Of a stretch of DNA of 64,000 nt, positions 18,321 through 27,370 are shown in pieces. This DNA comes from an uncultured Prevotellaceae bacterium (GTDB taxonomy: Bacteria > Bacteroidota > Bacteroidia > Bacteroidales > Bacteroidaceae). Every line of letters starts with the position of its first letter. The stretch's first letter is position 1. The translations under genes and the position numbers were made by a program. The stretch covers positions 120,438 to 184,437 of the forward strand of contig CALDLA010000172.1 of the NCBI GenBank assembly GCA_937898415.1, given 5' to 3'. The notes beneath the pieces are model-generated. The model was given only the letters and a program-made list of their open reading frames with translations, did not search any database and was not told where the DNA came from.

Positions 18321-19574
18321 ATGAAAATTCTGTTGGTTAATCATTACATTGGTAATACCCATTATGGTATGGACTTCCGTCCATATTATTTGGCCAGAGA
18401 ATGGGTAAAAATGGGTCATCAAGTAACAATGATTGGTGCCACGTATTCTCATTTAAGGAGAATACAGCCTCAAGTAGAAAAAGATCTTGATTCAGAGTAT
18501 GTAGATGGAATAAAATATCTATGGATAAAAACGCCTGCATATGAAAAGGGATCGATGAAACGTATCCTTAATATAGTTACTTTTGTTGGAAAACTACTGA
18601 AATATGCAAAGCAAATTAGTAGACAAGAGGCTCCAGATTGGGTAATTGCATCATCTTGTTATCCCTTGGATATATATCCATCACACAAAATTGCTAGACT
18701 ATCATATGCCAGATTATGTTTTGAAGTTCATGACATTTGGCCTTTAACTCCGATGCTTCTAGGAGGCTATTCAAAATATCATCCTTTTATCTTCACTATG
18801 CAGAAGGCGGAGGATTACATGTGTAAACATGCTGATATAATTGTCTCTTTACTTTGGAATGCAGAAACGCATTACAGACAACAAGGTTTTAAAGGCAATT
18901 TTTATTGTGTTCCCAATGGTTATTCAAGGGAAGAATGGTTGGATGAAGCTTTTACTAAAAAGTTACCGAAAGAGCATGAGCAAGTTATTACTCAACTAAA
19001 AAGAAATGGTAAACTTATTGTAGGATTTGCTGGAGGATTCGCGTTATCAGGTGCAGCCGATGTTCTGGTGAAAGCGGCAATTTACCTGAAAAATAATAGT
19101 AAAATACATATTATGCTTGTTGGTAAAGGCCCAGAAAAGGATGTCTATTTGCAGATTATTATGCAAAACCAACTAGCAAATATTAGTATTTTGCCAGAGG
19201 TCTCTAAAAGTCTTATTCCTTCATTAGTGTCTACATTTGATATCGGTTATTTAGGCGGCAGACATTCTATTCTTCATAAGTTTGGAACATCATATAACAA
19301 AATGACTGATTATATGTTGTGTTCTATTCCTATAGTACAAGCTGTTGATGAGCCTGGTTCAGTAGTTGAAAGGGAGAAATGTGGTGTTAGAATAGAAGCT
19401 GAAAATCCGTCAAATTTGGCAGATGCGATCTTAAAGATAGCTATGATGTCAAAAGAAGAGAGGGCGCAAATGGGGAAAAGAGGTAAGGATTATGTTTTTT
19501 CTAATTTGGAATGGGCTGTCCTCGCAGAAAAGTTTTTGAACGATCTTCAGGATGGTGAGAAATATATAAAATAG
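18321..19574 (+). CDS. GT4-type glycosyltransferase, WbuB-like
   Basis: 417 aa, GT-B fold. The N-terminus KILLVNHYIGNTHYGMDFRP and the following YLAREWVKMGHQVTMI match the WbuB/WcaI-like branch that often adds an N-acetyl-amino sugar such as FucNAc. The C-terminal domain contains IVGFAGGFALSGAADVLVKA (near 232) and a LVGKGPEKD loop. Members of this branch commonly sit near CapD-type dehydratases (one is at 27371), but the exact donor is unknown. The gene starts 54 bases after the previous stop and is directly followed by the aldolase gene (7-base gap). Confidence 0.87.
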   Translation: MKILLVNHYIGNTHYGMDFRPYYLAREWVKMGHQVTMIGATYSHLRRIQPQVEKDLDSEYVDGIKYLWIKTPAYEKGSMKRILNIVTFVGKLLKYAKQISRQEAPDWVIASSCYPLDIYPSHKIARLSYARLCFEVHDIWPLTPMLLGGYSKYHPFIFTMQKAEDYMCKHADIIVSLLWNAETHYRQQGFKGNFYCVPNGYSREEWLDEAFTKKLPKEHEQVITQLKRNGKLIVGFAGGFALSGAADVLVKAAIYLKNNSKIHIMLVGKGPEKDVYLQIIMQNQLANISILPEVSKSLIPSLVSTFDIGYLGGRHSILHKFGTSYNKMTDYMLCSIPIVQAVDEPGSVVEREKCGVRIEAENPSNLADAILKIAMMSKEERAQMGKRGKDYVFSNLEWAVLAEKFLNDLQDGEKYIK

Positions 19575-19581
19575 ATTGCCA

Positions 19582-20427
19582 ATGGCTGTTAAATTAATGT
19601 ATATAACCAACAATCCTGTAGTTGCAGGGATTATAGAAGCATCTGGTGTGGACTGGATTTTCCTTGATATGGAGTTCATAGGTAAGGATGATAGACAAGG
19701 TGGATTGGATACAGTAAAGAATCATCATACTGTAGAGGATGTTACAAACATAAAAGCAATCATAAAAAAGGCCGAAGTACTTGTACGGGTGAATCCCATT
19801 CATGAGGCGTTTCTTGATTATCCATCCTCAAAAGAAGAAATACAAGCAGTCATCAATGCTGGTGCAGATATTATAATGCTTCCGTTCTTCAAAACTGTTG
19901 AGGAAGTCAAAGCATTCATTAAATATGTAGATGGACGAGCCAAAACTCTTTTGTTACTGGAGACTGTTGAGGCTGCTAATCTAATAGATGAAATACTTGA
20001 AGTTCCTGGCATTGACATGATACACATTGGGCTTAACGATATGCATTTGGAACTGGGAATGAAATTCATGTTTGAGTTGTTAGCCAATGGGGCAGTGGAG
20101 AAATTAGGAGAAAAGATAAAATCTAAAGGAATTCCATTCGGTTTTGGTGGTATTGCTACCCTTGATGGGGGTGCATTGCCTGGTTCGATGGTACTTAAAG
20201 AACATGTGCGTCTTGGTTCCAGCATGGTAATCGTCAGTCGCAGTTTTTGTAATACAGATAAAATAACAGACCTTAATGAGGTGAAGCGCATCTTTGATAT
20301 AGGCATTTCTGGCCTACGTGATTTGGAGAAAGAAGCATCTCAGGCAGACGCCGTTTATTTAGAAGAGAACCGTAAGGCTGTTGTTGCTGCTGTTAATAGG
20401 ATTGCAGGTACGAATTATAGAGATTAA
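19582..20427 (+). CDS. HpcH/HpaI-family aldolase
   Basis: 281 aa, class II (metal-dependent) pyruvate aldolase family of the phosphoenolpyruvate/pyruvate TIM-barrel type. Signature stretches: GVDWIFLDMEF (residues 22-32), VLVRVNP with Arg69, LLLLETVEAA with metal ligand Glu127, and HIGLNDMHLELGM with metal ligand Asp153. These correspond to the Arg/Glu/Asp set of HpaI. Family members join or cleave pyruvate and an aldehyde to a 4-hydroxy-2-oxo acid. The start is ATG 19582; a TTG at 19576 is less likely. It is followed after 5 bases by a PLP decarboxylase. HpcH aldolases are not standard capsule enzymes, so this gene probably makes an unusual building block. AT-rich. Confidence 0.82.
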   Translation: MAVKLMYITNNPVVAGIIEASGVDWIFLDMEFIGKDDRQGGLDTVKNHHTVEDVTNIKAIIKKAEVLVRVNPIHEAFLDYPSSKEEIQAVINAGADIIMLPFFKTVEEVKAFIKYVDGRAKTLLLLETVEAANLIDEILEVPGIDMIHIGLNDMHLELGMKFMFELLANGAVEKLGEKIKSKGIPFGFGGIATLDGGALPGSMVLKEHVRLGSSMVIVSRSFCNTDKITDLNEVKRIFDIGISGLRDLEKEASQADAVYLEENRKAVVAAVNRIAGTNYRD

Positions 20428-20432
20428 GAATT

Positions 20433-21638
20433 ATGGATAAAAAGATCATCAAACAACTGCAGGCTGAATATGGTGAGGCCTTTTACTTGTTAGACAGCGC
20501 TCAGTTCCGTGAGAATTTCGTTGAACTAAGAGAATCTTTCAATAAGATATACCCATATACGAATATTGCTTATTCGTATAAAACAAACTATACTCCTAAA
20601 CTCTGTAAAATTGTAAATGAGTTAGGTGGTTACGCAGAGGTGGTCAGCGAGATGGAACTTGAGATTGCCAAACGCATAGGTTGCAAGGCAAGCCGCGTTA
20701 TCTGGAATGGCCCCATCAAGAATGTTTCTGTCATGGAGCATTTCATGTTGGAGGGCGGCACTGTCAATATGGATAGCAAAGAAGAACTGAATCAAGTAAA
20801 GGATATTCACGCTCGTCATGCAGATAAACTGATTAATGTGGGTATCCGTTGCAACTACGATGTGAATGACGGTGTGGTTTCTCGTTTTGGATTTGATGTT
20901 GATGGCGAAGATTTTAATGAAGCAGTGAGGTTTGTCACTACTACCCCAAATGTGAAGTTAATAAATTTCCAGTGTCACTTTGCCAAACGGCAGATTTCTT
21001 ACTGGCCTGCACGTGCCAAGGGTATGGTGGAATTGATAGACCGTTTAGGCATCATTCCTGAACGTATTGATATTGGTGGCGGACTGTATGGCAAGATGGC
21101 TGATTCTCTGAAAGCTCAGTTTTGTAGCGTGATTCCGGATTATTATGCTTATGCTGAGGCTGCTGCCAAAGTGTTTGCAGACTATTTTAAGGATAAAAAT
21201 GTTAAGCCAGAGTTGTTGATTGAACCTGGTAGTGCTGTTGTGGGCGACTGCATGAAATTTGTAGGTACTGTAAAGACCATTAAGAATGTTCGTGGCAAGT
21301 GGATTGCAACCGTTTTGGGCAGTCAGAAGAATATCAGTATGACAGGTATCAATCCCCCAATGGAAATCATTTCTATGGGTGAAGAACAGAAAGAGTACAA
21401 AGACTTGGACTTTGTGGGCTTTACTTGTATTGAAGGTGATGTGCTTTACCATAATTACTCGGGTATGCTGGCACATCAAGATGTAATAGTTATAAGTAAC
21501 TGCGGTAGCTACTCTATAGTTATGAAACCTCCATTTATCCTTCCGAACTTCCCTGTGTTGGACATTAGTGAGGGTAAAACAGAAGTGATAAAGCGACAAG
21601 AGAACTTTGATGATATGTTCCATACTTTTAAGTTTTAA
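20433..21638 (+). CDS. PLP-dependent decarboxylase, alanine-racemase fold (DapDC/ODC-like)
   Basis: 401 aa, fold type III. Schiff-base lysine Lys50 in YSYKTNY, glycine loop IDIGGGLYG (215-217), and active-site CIEGDVL (Cys332, Asp336) supplied across the dimer interface are all present. The usual EPGR motif reads EPGS (264-267), so the arginine that normally contacts PLP phosphate is replaced, which hints at divergent specificity. It should decarboxylate an amino acid. It lies between an HpcH aldolase and a sugar transferase, with an aminotransferase next, rather than in a lysine or polyamine operon. It is therefore unlikely to be lysA. The substrate is unknown. Confidence 0.82.
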   Translation: MDKKIIKQLQAEYGEAFYLLDSAQFRENFVELRESFNKIYPYTNIAYSYKTNYTPKLCKIVNELGGYAEVVSEMELEIAKRIGCKASRVIWNGPIKNVSVMEHFMLEGGTVNMDSKEELNQVKDIHARHADKLINVGIRCNYDVNDGVVSRFGFDVDGEDFNEAVRFVTTTPNVKLINFQCHFAKRQISYWPARAKGMVELIDRLGIIPERIDIGGGLYGKMADSLKAQFCSVIPDYYAYAEAAAKVFADYFKDKNVKPELLIEPGSAVVGDCMKFVGTVKTIKNVRGKWIATVLGSQKNISMTGINPPMEIISMGEEQKEYKDLDFVGFTCIEGDVLYHNYSGMLAHQDVIVISNCGSYSIVMKPPFILPNFPVLDISEGKTEVIKRQENFDDMFHTFKF

Positions 21639-21640
21639 GT

Positions 21641-22327
21641 ATGTATAGATTGAATCTGATTGTTAAGCGTTGTTTTGATTTTATAAGTTGTTTAATAGCT
21701 GTAATCCTGCTTACACCAGTTTGGATAATTGTAGCCATTGCGATTAAGTTAGACTCAAAAGGTCCAGTGTTCTTTAAACAAGGTCGTAGGACCAAGGATG
21801 GCCGCATCTTCCAGATGTTGAAGTTCCGCTCTATGGTGGTGAATGCAGAGAATCAGGGAACGGGTCTGTTTTCGTATGAAAATGATCCCCGTGTAACAAA
21901 GGTAGGTGCATTTCTGAGGAAGACCAGTATAGATGAATTCCCCCAGTTCTTTAATGTGCTAATGGGTGATATTTCTATGGTTGGTCCACGGCCTTGTGTT
22001 ACCTACGAACTTGGTGATTTTGATACGCTCAACAAAAAGTATAAGAAGCGTTTTGAAGTGAAGGGTGGTATAACAGGGCTTGCACAATGCAAAGGTCGTA
22101 ATGAGAACTCTTGGGATGAAAAAGTAGTATTGGACGGCCTATACGTTGACCACTTCAAGAAAGAGGGTATTTGGATTGACATCAAAATCCTTTGGTGGTC
22201 TGTATTGAAAGTATTTCAGAGTACGAATATCAATGAATACCAACGTGATGGAATGAGTGCGGAGGAATCTGCGGCATTAGATGATGAAGAGGTAAAGCGC
22301 ATCGCGCATTTACCCGATGACGAGTAA
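21641..22327 (+). CDS. Short phosphoglycosyl transferase (PglC/WcaJ catalytic-domain type)
   Basis: 228 aa, single-domain monotopic PGT that loads the first sugar phosphate on undecaprenyl phosphate. An N-terminal re-entrant membrane helix ([19 protein letters not shown]) is followed by GPVFFKQGR, the KFRSM motif, the catalytic-type Asp-Glu pair in [12 protein letters not shown], and MVGPRP. The C-terminus carries an extra acidic tail. It initiates the repeat unit made by the surrounding glycosyltransferases. It starts 2 bases after the decarboxylase stop. A second, long PGT is encoded at 36423, so this region can probably start two different polymers. Confidence 0.92.
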   Translation: MYRLNLIVKRCFDFISCLIAVILLTPVWIIVAIAIKLDSKGPVFFKQGRRTKDGRIFQMLKFRSMVVNAENQGTGLFSYENDPRVTKVGAFLRKTSIDEFPQFFNVLMGDISMVGPRPCVTYELGDFDTLNKKYKKRFEVKGGITGLAQCKGRNENSWDEKVVLDGLYVDHFKKEGIWIDIKILWWSVLKVFQSTNINEYQRDGMSAEESAALDDEEVKRIAHLPDDE

Positions 22328-22350
22328 ACAAATTGTTAATAAATAGGAAT

Positions 22351-23283
22351 ATGGCAAAAACAGATGTTGCTAATAGATTTATTTGGTTCAAAGGACAGAT
22401 TTTGAATGTAAATGATGCAAGGGTGAACGTACTTTCGCCTACTTCGCAGTTTGGACTTAATGTATTTGAAGGAATCCCTTGCTATTGGAACGACGAGCAG
22501 AAACAGCTTTATGCTTTTCGCCTAAGCGATCATTATGAAAGATTGCTACGTTCTGCAAAGTTGATTCAGTTGGATTGCAAATATACGAAGGAGGATTTTC
22601 AAAAGGCATTGATAGATACTGTCAAGGCTAATGATTATGATGAGAATATAAGCGTGCGCCAGACGCTGTTTGTGGATGGATTTGGCTCATGGGGGTCTGA
22701 AGGACCGGTAGAGATGTTCGTGGCTCCTATACCTCGTGGACATACTAGTCGAGAATATAATAAGAAAGGGCTGAATTGCAGTATTACTTCATGGCGTAGA
22801 ATTAGTGACGAGAATCTTAGTCCTCGTATAAAGTGTGGAGCAAACTACATCAATAGTCGTGTTGGACAGCGTGAGGCTTTGCGCAATGGTTATGATACTT
22901 GCATTTTCCTAAATGAAGTGGGTAAGGTTGCAGAAGGACCTGGTAGCTGTTTTTTTATGGTAAAGGGCAATCAATTAATAACTCCACGTTTGACAGATTC
23001 TGTTTTGGAGAGTATTACTCGTGACACCATCATTAAACTCGCAATAAAAGAACTTGGTATGGATTTTGTAGAACGAACCATTGACCGCACAGAGGTATAT
23101 ATGGCAGATGAGGCATTTCTTTGTGGTTCTGCTATGGAGGTAACTCCAATCTATACTGTAGACCGTTACGCTATAGGCACTGGCGAACAAGGGGAAAAAA
23201 CTAAAGCAATCCATTTGAAGTACTTAGAATGCGTACAGGGCAAATTGGAGAATTATATAAATTGGCTGACCTCTATTTATTGA
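22351..23283 (+). CDS. Class IV aminotransferase (branched-chain/D-amino acid aminotransferase-like)
   Basis: 310 aa, PLP fold type IV. The lysine that binds PLP is Lys161 in PRIKCGANYINSR, and Glu195 of VAEGPGSCFFMV is the conserved family glutamate. The start of IlvE-type enzymes (WFKGQILNVNDARVNVLSP) is recognisable. It would transfer an amino group to a 2-oxo acid. Lying in a capsule operon next to an HpcH aldolase and a PLP decarboxylase, it may aminate the aldol product rather than serve leucine or valine synthesis. ATG 22351 is used; an earlier TTG at 22333 is weak. AT-rich like its neighbours. A biosynthetic ilvE role remains possible. Confidence 0.82.
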   Translation: MAKTDVANRFIWFKGQILNVNDARVNVLSPTSQFGLNVFEGIPCYWNDEQKQLYAFRLSDHYERLLRSAKLIQLDCKYTKEDFQKALIDTVKANDYDENISVRQTLFVDGFGSWGSEGPVEMFVAPIPRGHTSREYNKKGLNCSITSWRRISDENLSPRIKCGANYINSRVGQREALRNGYDTCIFLNEVGKVAEGPGSCFFMVKGNQLITPRLTDSVLESITRDTIIKLAIKELGMDFVERTIDRTEVYMADEAFLCGSAMEVTPIYTVDRYAIGTGEQGEKTKAIHLKYLECVQGKLENYINWLTSIY

Positions 23284-23287
23284 AATA

Positions 23288-24058
23288 ATGGGTAAAAAGA
23301 GAATTGAGGGTTTAGTTTCTATTGTAACACCAGTATATAACGCTGGTGGAGTGATAGAACGAACCATACAATCGGTACTGAATCAATCCTATAATAATTG
23401 GGAATGGATACTGGTGGATGACTGCTCAAAAGATAATTCTGTTGAGATTGTCAAGAAACAAGCTGAAATAGAATCTCGAATTAAATACTATAGACTGGAA
23501 CAGAATAGTGGGGCTGCAGTGGCTAGGAACAAAGGAATTGAAATGGCTGAAGGCAGATATCTTGCTTTTTTGGATGCAGATGATTTTTGGATGGAAGATA
23601 AGTTACAGCGTGAAATGGACTTGATGAAAACAATGGATTGTGGATTTGTGTATGCAGCAACACAAATGATAGATGAGAATGACAAGAAGTTAGGTGAGTA
23701 TACTCCAGTACCTGAATGGACTGATTATAAGCACCTATTGAGAAGAACTGTTATAGCAACATCGACAGTTTTGTTGGATATGGGTAAAATTGGTGATTTC
23801 AGCATGCCTTTACGCCGCTCAGGTCAGGACTATGCAACTTGGTTGATGCTTCTTCGGAGAGTGAATAACGCTTATGGAATAAACGAACCATTGGTTTTAT
23901 ACAGGATATCGCCCAAATCATTGTCTTCTAATAAATTAAAGAGTATTAAGCAAGTATACGATATACAGACAAAAGATGAAAGTCTTAATGCATTTTATGC
24001 TGTTTTTAATACATTATGTTTTTGCTTATATGCCTTTAAAAAGAAGTTCATGAAGTGA
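23288..24058 (+). CDS. GT2 glycosyltransferase
   Basis: 256 aa, GT-A fold. Family motifs: VSIVTPVYNAGGVIERTI at the start, ILVDDCSKDNS (near 38), ARNKGIEMAEGRYLAFLDADD with the DxD in LDADD near residue 95, and a GQDYATWLMLLR motif (near 178) corresponding to the ED(W/Y) catalytic region. This arrangement resembles WbbD/teichoic-acid-type GT2 enzymes. It begins 4 bases after the aminotransferase stop. A hydrophobic C-terminal stretch may attach it to the membrane. It adds an unknown sugar to the repeat unit; it is the last AT-rich glycosyltransferase of the block. Confidence 0.9.
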   Translation: MGKKRIEGLVSIVTPVYNAGGVIERTIQSVLNQSYNNWEWILVDDCSKDNSVEIVKKQAEIESRIKYYRLEQNSGAAVARNKGIEMAEGRYLAFLDADDFWMEDKLQREMDLMKTMDCGFVYAATQMIDENDKKLGEYTPVPEWTDYKHLLRRTVIATSTVLLDMGKIGDFSMPLRRSGQDYATWLMLLRRVNNAYGINEPLVLYRISPKSLSSNKLKSIKQVYDIQTKDESLNAFYAVFNTLCFCLYAFKKKFMK

Positions 24059-24096
24059 AACCACATCTTCTTTTCCATATCAGATAAAAGACTTAT

Positions 24097-25167
24097 ATGA
24101 CAGTTGTTTTTTTCATGAAGTTGCTCCAATGTGCAATTTGGGGAAGGAAGTTTGAACAGCAACTTTCTGCTGAGGATTTCCTGTGGGTGATGGCATTGGC
24201 AGAGCAGCAGACGGTGACGGGGCTGGTCTTCGACTTGCTGTCTGGGCAACATACTGGGGCAGACCGGAAGGTGGTGCTGAAATATGCGGGAAAGTATACA
24301 AAGATTCAGCGAAAGAACCAGAACGCTAATATCGAATTGCAGGATTTTGTCAATACCTGTCGTCAGAATGCCATTGATATGCTAGTGGTGAAGGGACAAA
24401 CGTTAGGTGCTCTTTATCCAAATCCGCTACTTCGGATTTCAGGAGATATAGATTTCCTGATTAAGGATGACTATTCAGTTGTCAAACAGCGGATAGAGAA
24501 TGCCTTTGGTGTTACGCTTCCCGAAAAGATGATAGATAAGGAGATTAAGTTTGAGAGGAATAAGATTCTGTATGAACTACATAATAGTTTAATTACGTTC
24601 GGAAGCAGGCGTAACCAAAAATATTGGCAACAGCTGATGGATGAAGCGTGGCAAGAATCATTTTGGGTGACAATTGGGGAAAACCGGGTAAGGACTTTGC
24701 CACCAACGATTAATGCGACCTATCTGTTCATTCATATTTTCTTCCATTTGCTTCGGGAGGGCATAGGGCTAAGGCAATTCTGTGATTGGGCGGTCTTCCT
24801 CCATGCATATAAAAATCGGATTGATTCAGAACAACTAAAATGTATTTTGGAACGATTAGGAGTTATTAAGGCATATCGAGCATTTGGCTATATTCTCACG
24901 AGTGATTTAGGTCTGAGCTTATCATCGTTTCCGTTAGAAATAACAGATGAGGATAAGAAGTGGAGAAAGATTATTCTGCAAGATGTTTTTAAGGGTGGGA
25001 ATTTTGGTAAGCAAAATCATAAAGCAAAGTCTACGTTCTTGTTCAAGTTGGAGACTGTTAAGATGGCTTTCAGAAATACTTTTCGCTATTACTCATTAGC
25101 TCCAAAGGAAGTTGGATTGTTGGTCCCTCGTCTGGCAAAAATGGATTTACTGCTATTGGTCGGATAA
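24097..25167 (+). CDS. Uncharacterised nucleotidyltransferase (NTP_transf_5-like)
   Basis: 356 aa, soluble. The central MLVVKGQTLGALYPNP region followed by RISGDIDFLI contains the GDxD metal-binding pair of the polymerase-beta nucleotidyltransferase fold, and the overall pattern matches the NTP_transf_5 family (from memory). Homologues are often found in capsule and lipopolysaccharide loci, but no reaction is established. It may transfer a nucleotide or nucleotide-linked group to a sugar, lipid carrier or protein. ATG 24097 precedes a possible ATG at 24115. It sits between the AT-rich block and the capsule assembly gene, and its base composition is intermediate between the two. Confidence 0.72.
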   Translation: MTVVFFMKLLQCAIWGRKFEQQLSAEDFLWVMALAEQQTVTGLVFDLLSGQHTGADRKVVLKYAGKYTKIQRKNQNANIELQDFVNTCRQNAIDMLVVKGQTLGALYPNPLLRISGDIDFLIKDDYSVVKQRIENAFGVTLPEKMIDKEIKFERNKILYELHNSLITFGSRRNQKYWQQLMDEAWQESFWVTIGENRVRTLPPTINATYLFIHIFFHLLREGIGLRQFCDWAVFLHAYKNRIDSEQLKCILERLGVIKAYRAFGYILTSDLGLSLSSFPLEITDEDKKWRKIILQDVFKGGNFGKQNHKAKSTFLFKLETVKMAFRNTFRYYSLAPKEVGLLVPRLAKMDLLLLVG

Positions 25168-25198
25168 CAAATTCACTGAATAGATGAGAAGAATAGTA

Positions 25199-26728
25199 AT
25201 GAAGGAGATATCATTGATTTGTTTACTGACATTCATCATTTCATCTTCAGGTCTCTTGGCCCAGCCGAAGCATGAATTGCAGTTAGAAGCGCAGTCGACG
25301 GTGGCCGGAGGCGATAACAATCCGTTGTGGCTCAATGCCAATAAGTATGGGCTGAGCTCACTGGAGACGTCGAACGGTTATCTGAGGGCGGCAGTTCTGC
25401 GGCCGATGTCTGGGGACTCTGCCCGTCGCTGGGATTTCAGTTACTGTGCTGACGTTGCCGTGGGGTATGGGATGACCAGTACGGTGGTGGTGCAACAGGC
25501 GTTTGTCGAAGTGAGTTGGCTCAAGGGACTGCTCACCGTCGGCAGTAAGGAACAGCCGGCGGAGCTGAAGAATAACGAACTGAGTAGTGGCTCACAGTGC
25601 CTGGGTATTAATGCGCGGCCTATTCCCCAGCTGCGGTTGTCGTTGCCTGACTATTTCACGATTCCAGGGACCAAGGGATGGTTAGGACTGAAGGGACATT
25701 TCTCGTATGGTATGTTTACTGACGACAACTGGCAGAAGGACTTTACCAGGAGTCTGTCAAAGCATACCAAAAACACGTTTTTCCACTCTAAGGCGGGCTA
25801 TCTGATGCTGCATAAGCCGGGTAGTAAGTTTACTATTGAAGCCGGGCTGGAAATGGCCTGCGAGTTTGGCGGCAGTTCGATGAACGTAGATGAAAACGGA
25901 GAACTCGTTGAAGAGAAGAATAAAAGTAACCTGAATTCGTTTCTACGGGCCATCATCCCAAGCGGGAATGACCAAGAATTGACTCAAGGCACCAATCAAG
26001 AATACCAAGGAGCTGAGGGCAACCACGTTGGAGCGTGGAACTTCCGGTTGAGTTGGGAAGAACCGACGTGGGGCATCAGCCTCTATGGAGACCATTATTT
26101 TGAGGATATCTCTCAGATGTTCCATCTTGACTACGACGGCTATACGACTGGTGAGAATTGGCGGAAAAAAGACAGAAGCCGTTTCCTGCTGTACGACCTT
26201 AAGGATATATTGGTGGGTGTGGAACTGACGCTACGTCGATGTGACTGGTTGAATCATGTGCTTGTTGAGTATATCAACACTACTTACCAAAGTGGGCCGG
26301 TTTTTTTTGATCATAAAAAATTTGCGGCCGATCACATCGGAGGTCGTGACAGTTATTACGAGCACAGCCTTTATACGGGATGGCAACATTGGGGCCAGGT
26401 GATAGGTAATCCGCTCTACCGTTCACCGCTTTATAATGAAGACAGGCAGATTATGCCTGAAGACAGCCGCTTCCGGGCTGTTCATTTGGGAATGAGCGGA
26501 AACATTTATCGAGGAATTCACTACCGGCTGTTAGGCTCTATACAGAAAGGCTATGGAACCTATAACAGCCCATTTGATGCCCCGCAGCGTAATTTCAGCT
26601 TCTTGGCTGAGGCCGATTATTTGTTTGATAGCTGGAATATCAAGTGCAGCTTTGGTTTGGATCGCGGTAAGCTATTGGGCGATAACACGGGCATCCAGCT
26701 GACGGTTGGCAAATCCTTTGAATTGTAA
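25199..26728 (+). CDS. Wzi-like capsule assembly outer-membrane protein
   Basis: About 509 aa. Signal peptide LICLLTFIISSSGLLAQ, then a beta-barrel-type sequence rich in aromatic and Gly alternation, with motifs seen in the capsule assembly Wzi family: GGDNNPLWLNANKYG near the mature start, and FTIPGTKGWLGLKGHFSYG (near 155). E. coli Wzi is a surface beta-barrel lectin that anchors capsule to the cell; Bacteroidetes homologues sit in capsule operons, as here. ATG 25199 gives a compact signal peptide; ATG 25184 is possible. GC content returns to the higher level typical of the rest of the window. Confidence 0.85.
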   Translation: MKEISLICLLTFIISSSGLLAQPKHELQLEAQSTVAGGDNNPLWLNANKYGLSSLETSNGYLRAAVLRPMSGDSARRWDFSYCADVAVGYGMTSTVVVQQAFVEVSWLKGLLTVGSKEQPAELKNNELSSGSQCLGINARPIPQLRLSLPDYFTIPGTKGWLGLKGHFSYGMFTDDNWQKDFTRSLSKHTKNTFFHSKAGYLMLHKPGSKFTIEAGLEMACEFGGSSMNVDENGELVEEKNKSNLNSFLRAIIPSGNDQELTQGTNQEYQGAEGNHVGAWNFRLSWEEPTWGISLYGDHYFEDISQMFHLDYDGYTTGENWRKKDRSRFLLYDLKDILVGVELTLRRCDWLNHVLVEYINTTYQSGPVFFDHKKFAADHIGGRDSYYEHSLYTGWQHWGQVIGNPLYRSPLYNEDRQIMPEDSRFRAVHLGMSGNIYRGIHYRLLGSIQKGYGTYNSPFDAPQRNFSFLAEADYLFDSWNIKCSFGLDRGKLLGDNTGIQLTVGKSFEL

Positions 26729-26744
26729 AATTCCGTTGCGTGGT

Positions 26745-27281
26745 ATGTTGTTCAGGGAGTATCTTCAGCAGTTGTTCGATGGGGTGCCGGGTGACGTATA
26801 TCTGTTGTTGCTGGCTGTCTTCTGCATCAGTGCTATGGCGCTACTTTCATTCCGTGGTGTCAGGACTGGCGGGCGGGGTGTCTTGGTTGTCCTGCTGGTG
26901 GAGTATGTCTTCCTGCTTTATTGTTCAACTGTTTTTTTCAGAAGTGGAGCTGCAAGAGGCCATAATTTCTTGCCGTTTTGGAGTTATGTGGAGATTTGTC
27001 ATGGCGACGAACAGGGACTGCTGCCGCAGAATATTATGAATGTGGTGGTGTTCATGCCGGTGGGCTTGCTGCTTGGCGTGGCTTTCCGTTCCATGAACTG
27101 GTGGAAGGCTGGCTTAGCGGGCTGTTGCATCTCCCTGCTGATTGAAATGCTGCAATATGTTTTCAAGCGCGGCTTCTCTGAGTTTGATGACATCTTTCAT
27201 AACGTCATAGGATGTATGATAGGATATGCAGTATTTGTTGCTATTAGGCACAATTATCCAAAAAGGATAATCTTTTTCTGA
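26745..27281 (+). CDS. VanZ-like membrane protein
   Basis: 178 aa with four to five transmembrane helices. The pattern NFLPFWSY, then an NIMNVVVFMPVGLLLG helix and LLIEMLQYVFKRGFSEFDDIFHNVIGC split over the third and fourth helices, is the VanZ family signature. VanZ gives teicoplanin resistance in enterococci by an unclear mechanism; family members are common in polysaccharide loci and should not be read as resistance genes. ATG 26745 was chosen because the earlier in-frame start is a TTG inside the wzi gene. The gene is separated by 89 bp from the CapD-type gene. No clear promoter was seen in that gap. Confidence 0.8.
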   Translation: MLFREYLQQLFDGVPGDVYLLLLAVFCISAMALLSFRGVRTGGRGVLVVLLVEYVFLLYCSTVFFRSGAARGHNFLPFWSYVEICHGDEQGLLPQNIMNVVVFMPVGLLLGVAFRSMNWWKAGLAGCCISLLIEMLQYVFKRGFSEFDDIFHNVIGCMIGYAVFVAIRHNYPKRIIFF

Positions 27282-27370
27282 TAATTGCTTGGTGATGTCG
27301 CTAAAAGAGTGTGTCTTTGCGAATGGCTTAAAGTTTGATAAAATAAATAGTAAACTTTTATACGAGAGAT

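Noticed and set aside
20433..21638. Diaminopimelate decarboxylase (lysA)
   Set aside because: EPGR is changed to EPGS and the neighbours are capsule genes, so a lysine role is not supported.
26745..27281. Glycopeptide resistance gene because of VanZ similarity
   Set aside because: No vanH/A/X genes are near and VanZ-like proteins are frequent in polysaccharide loci.
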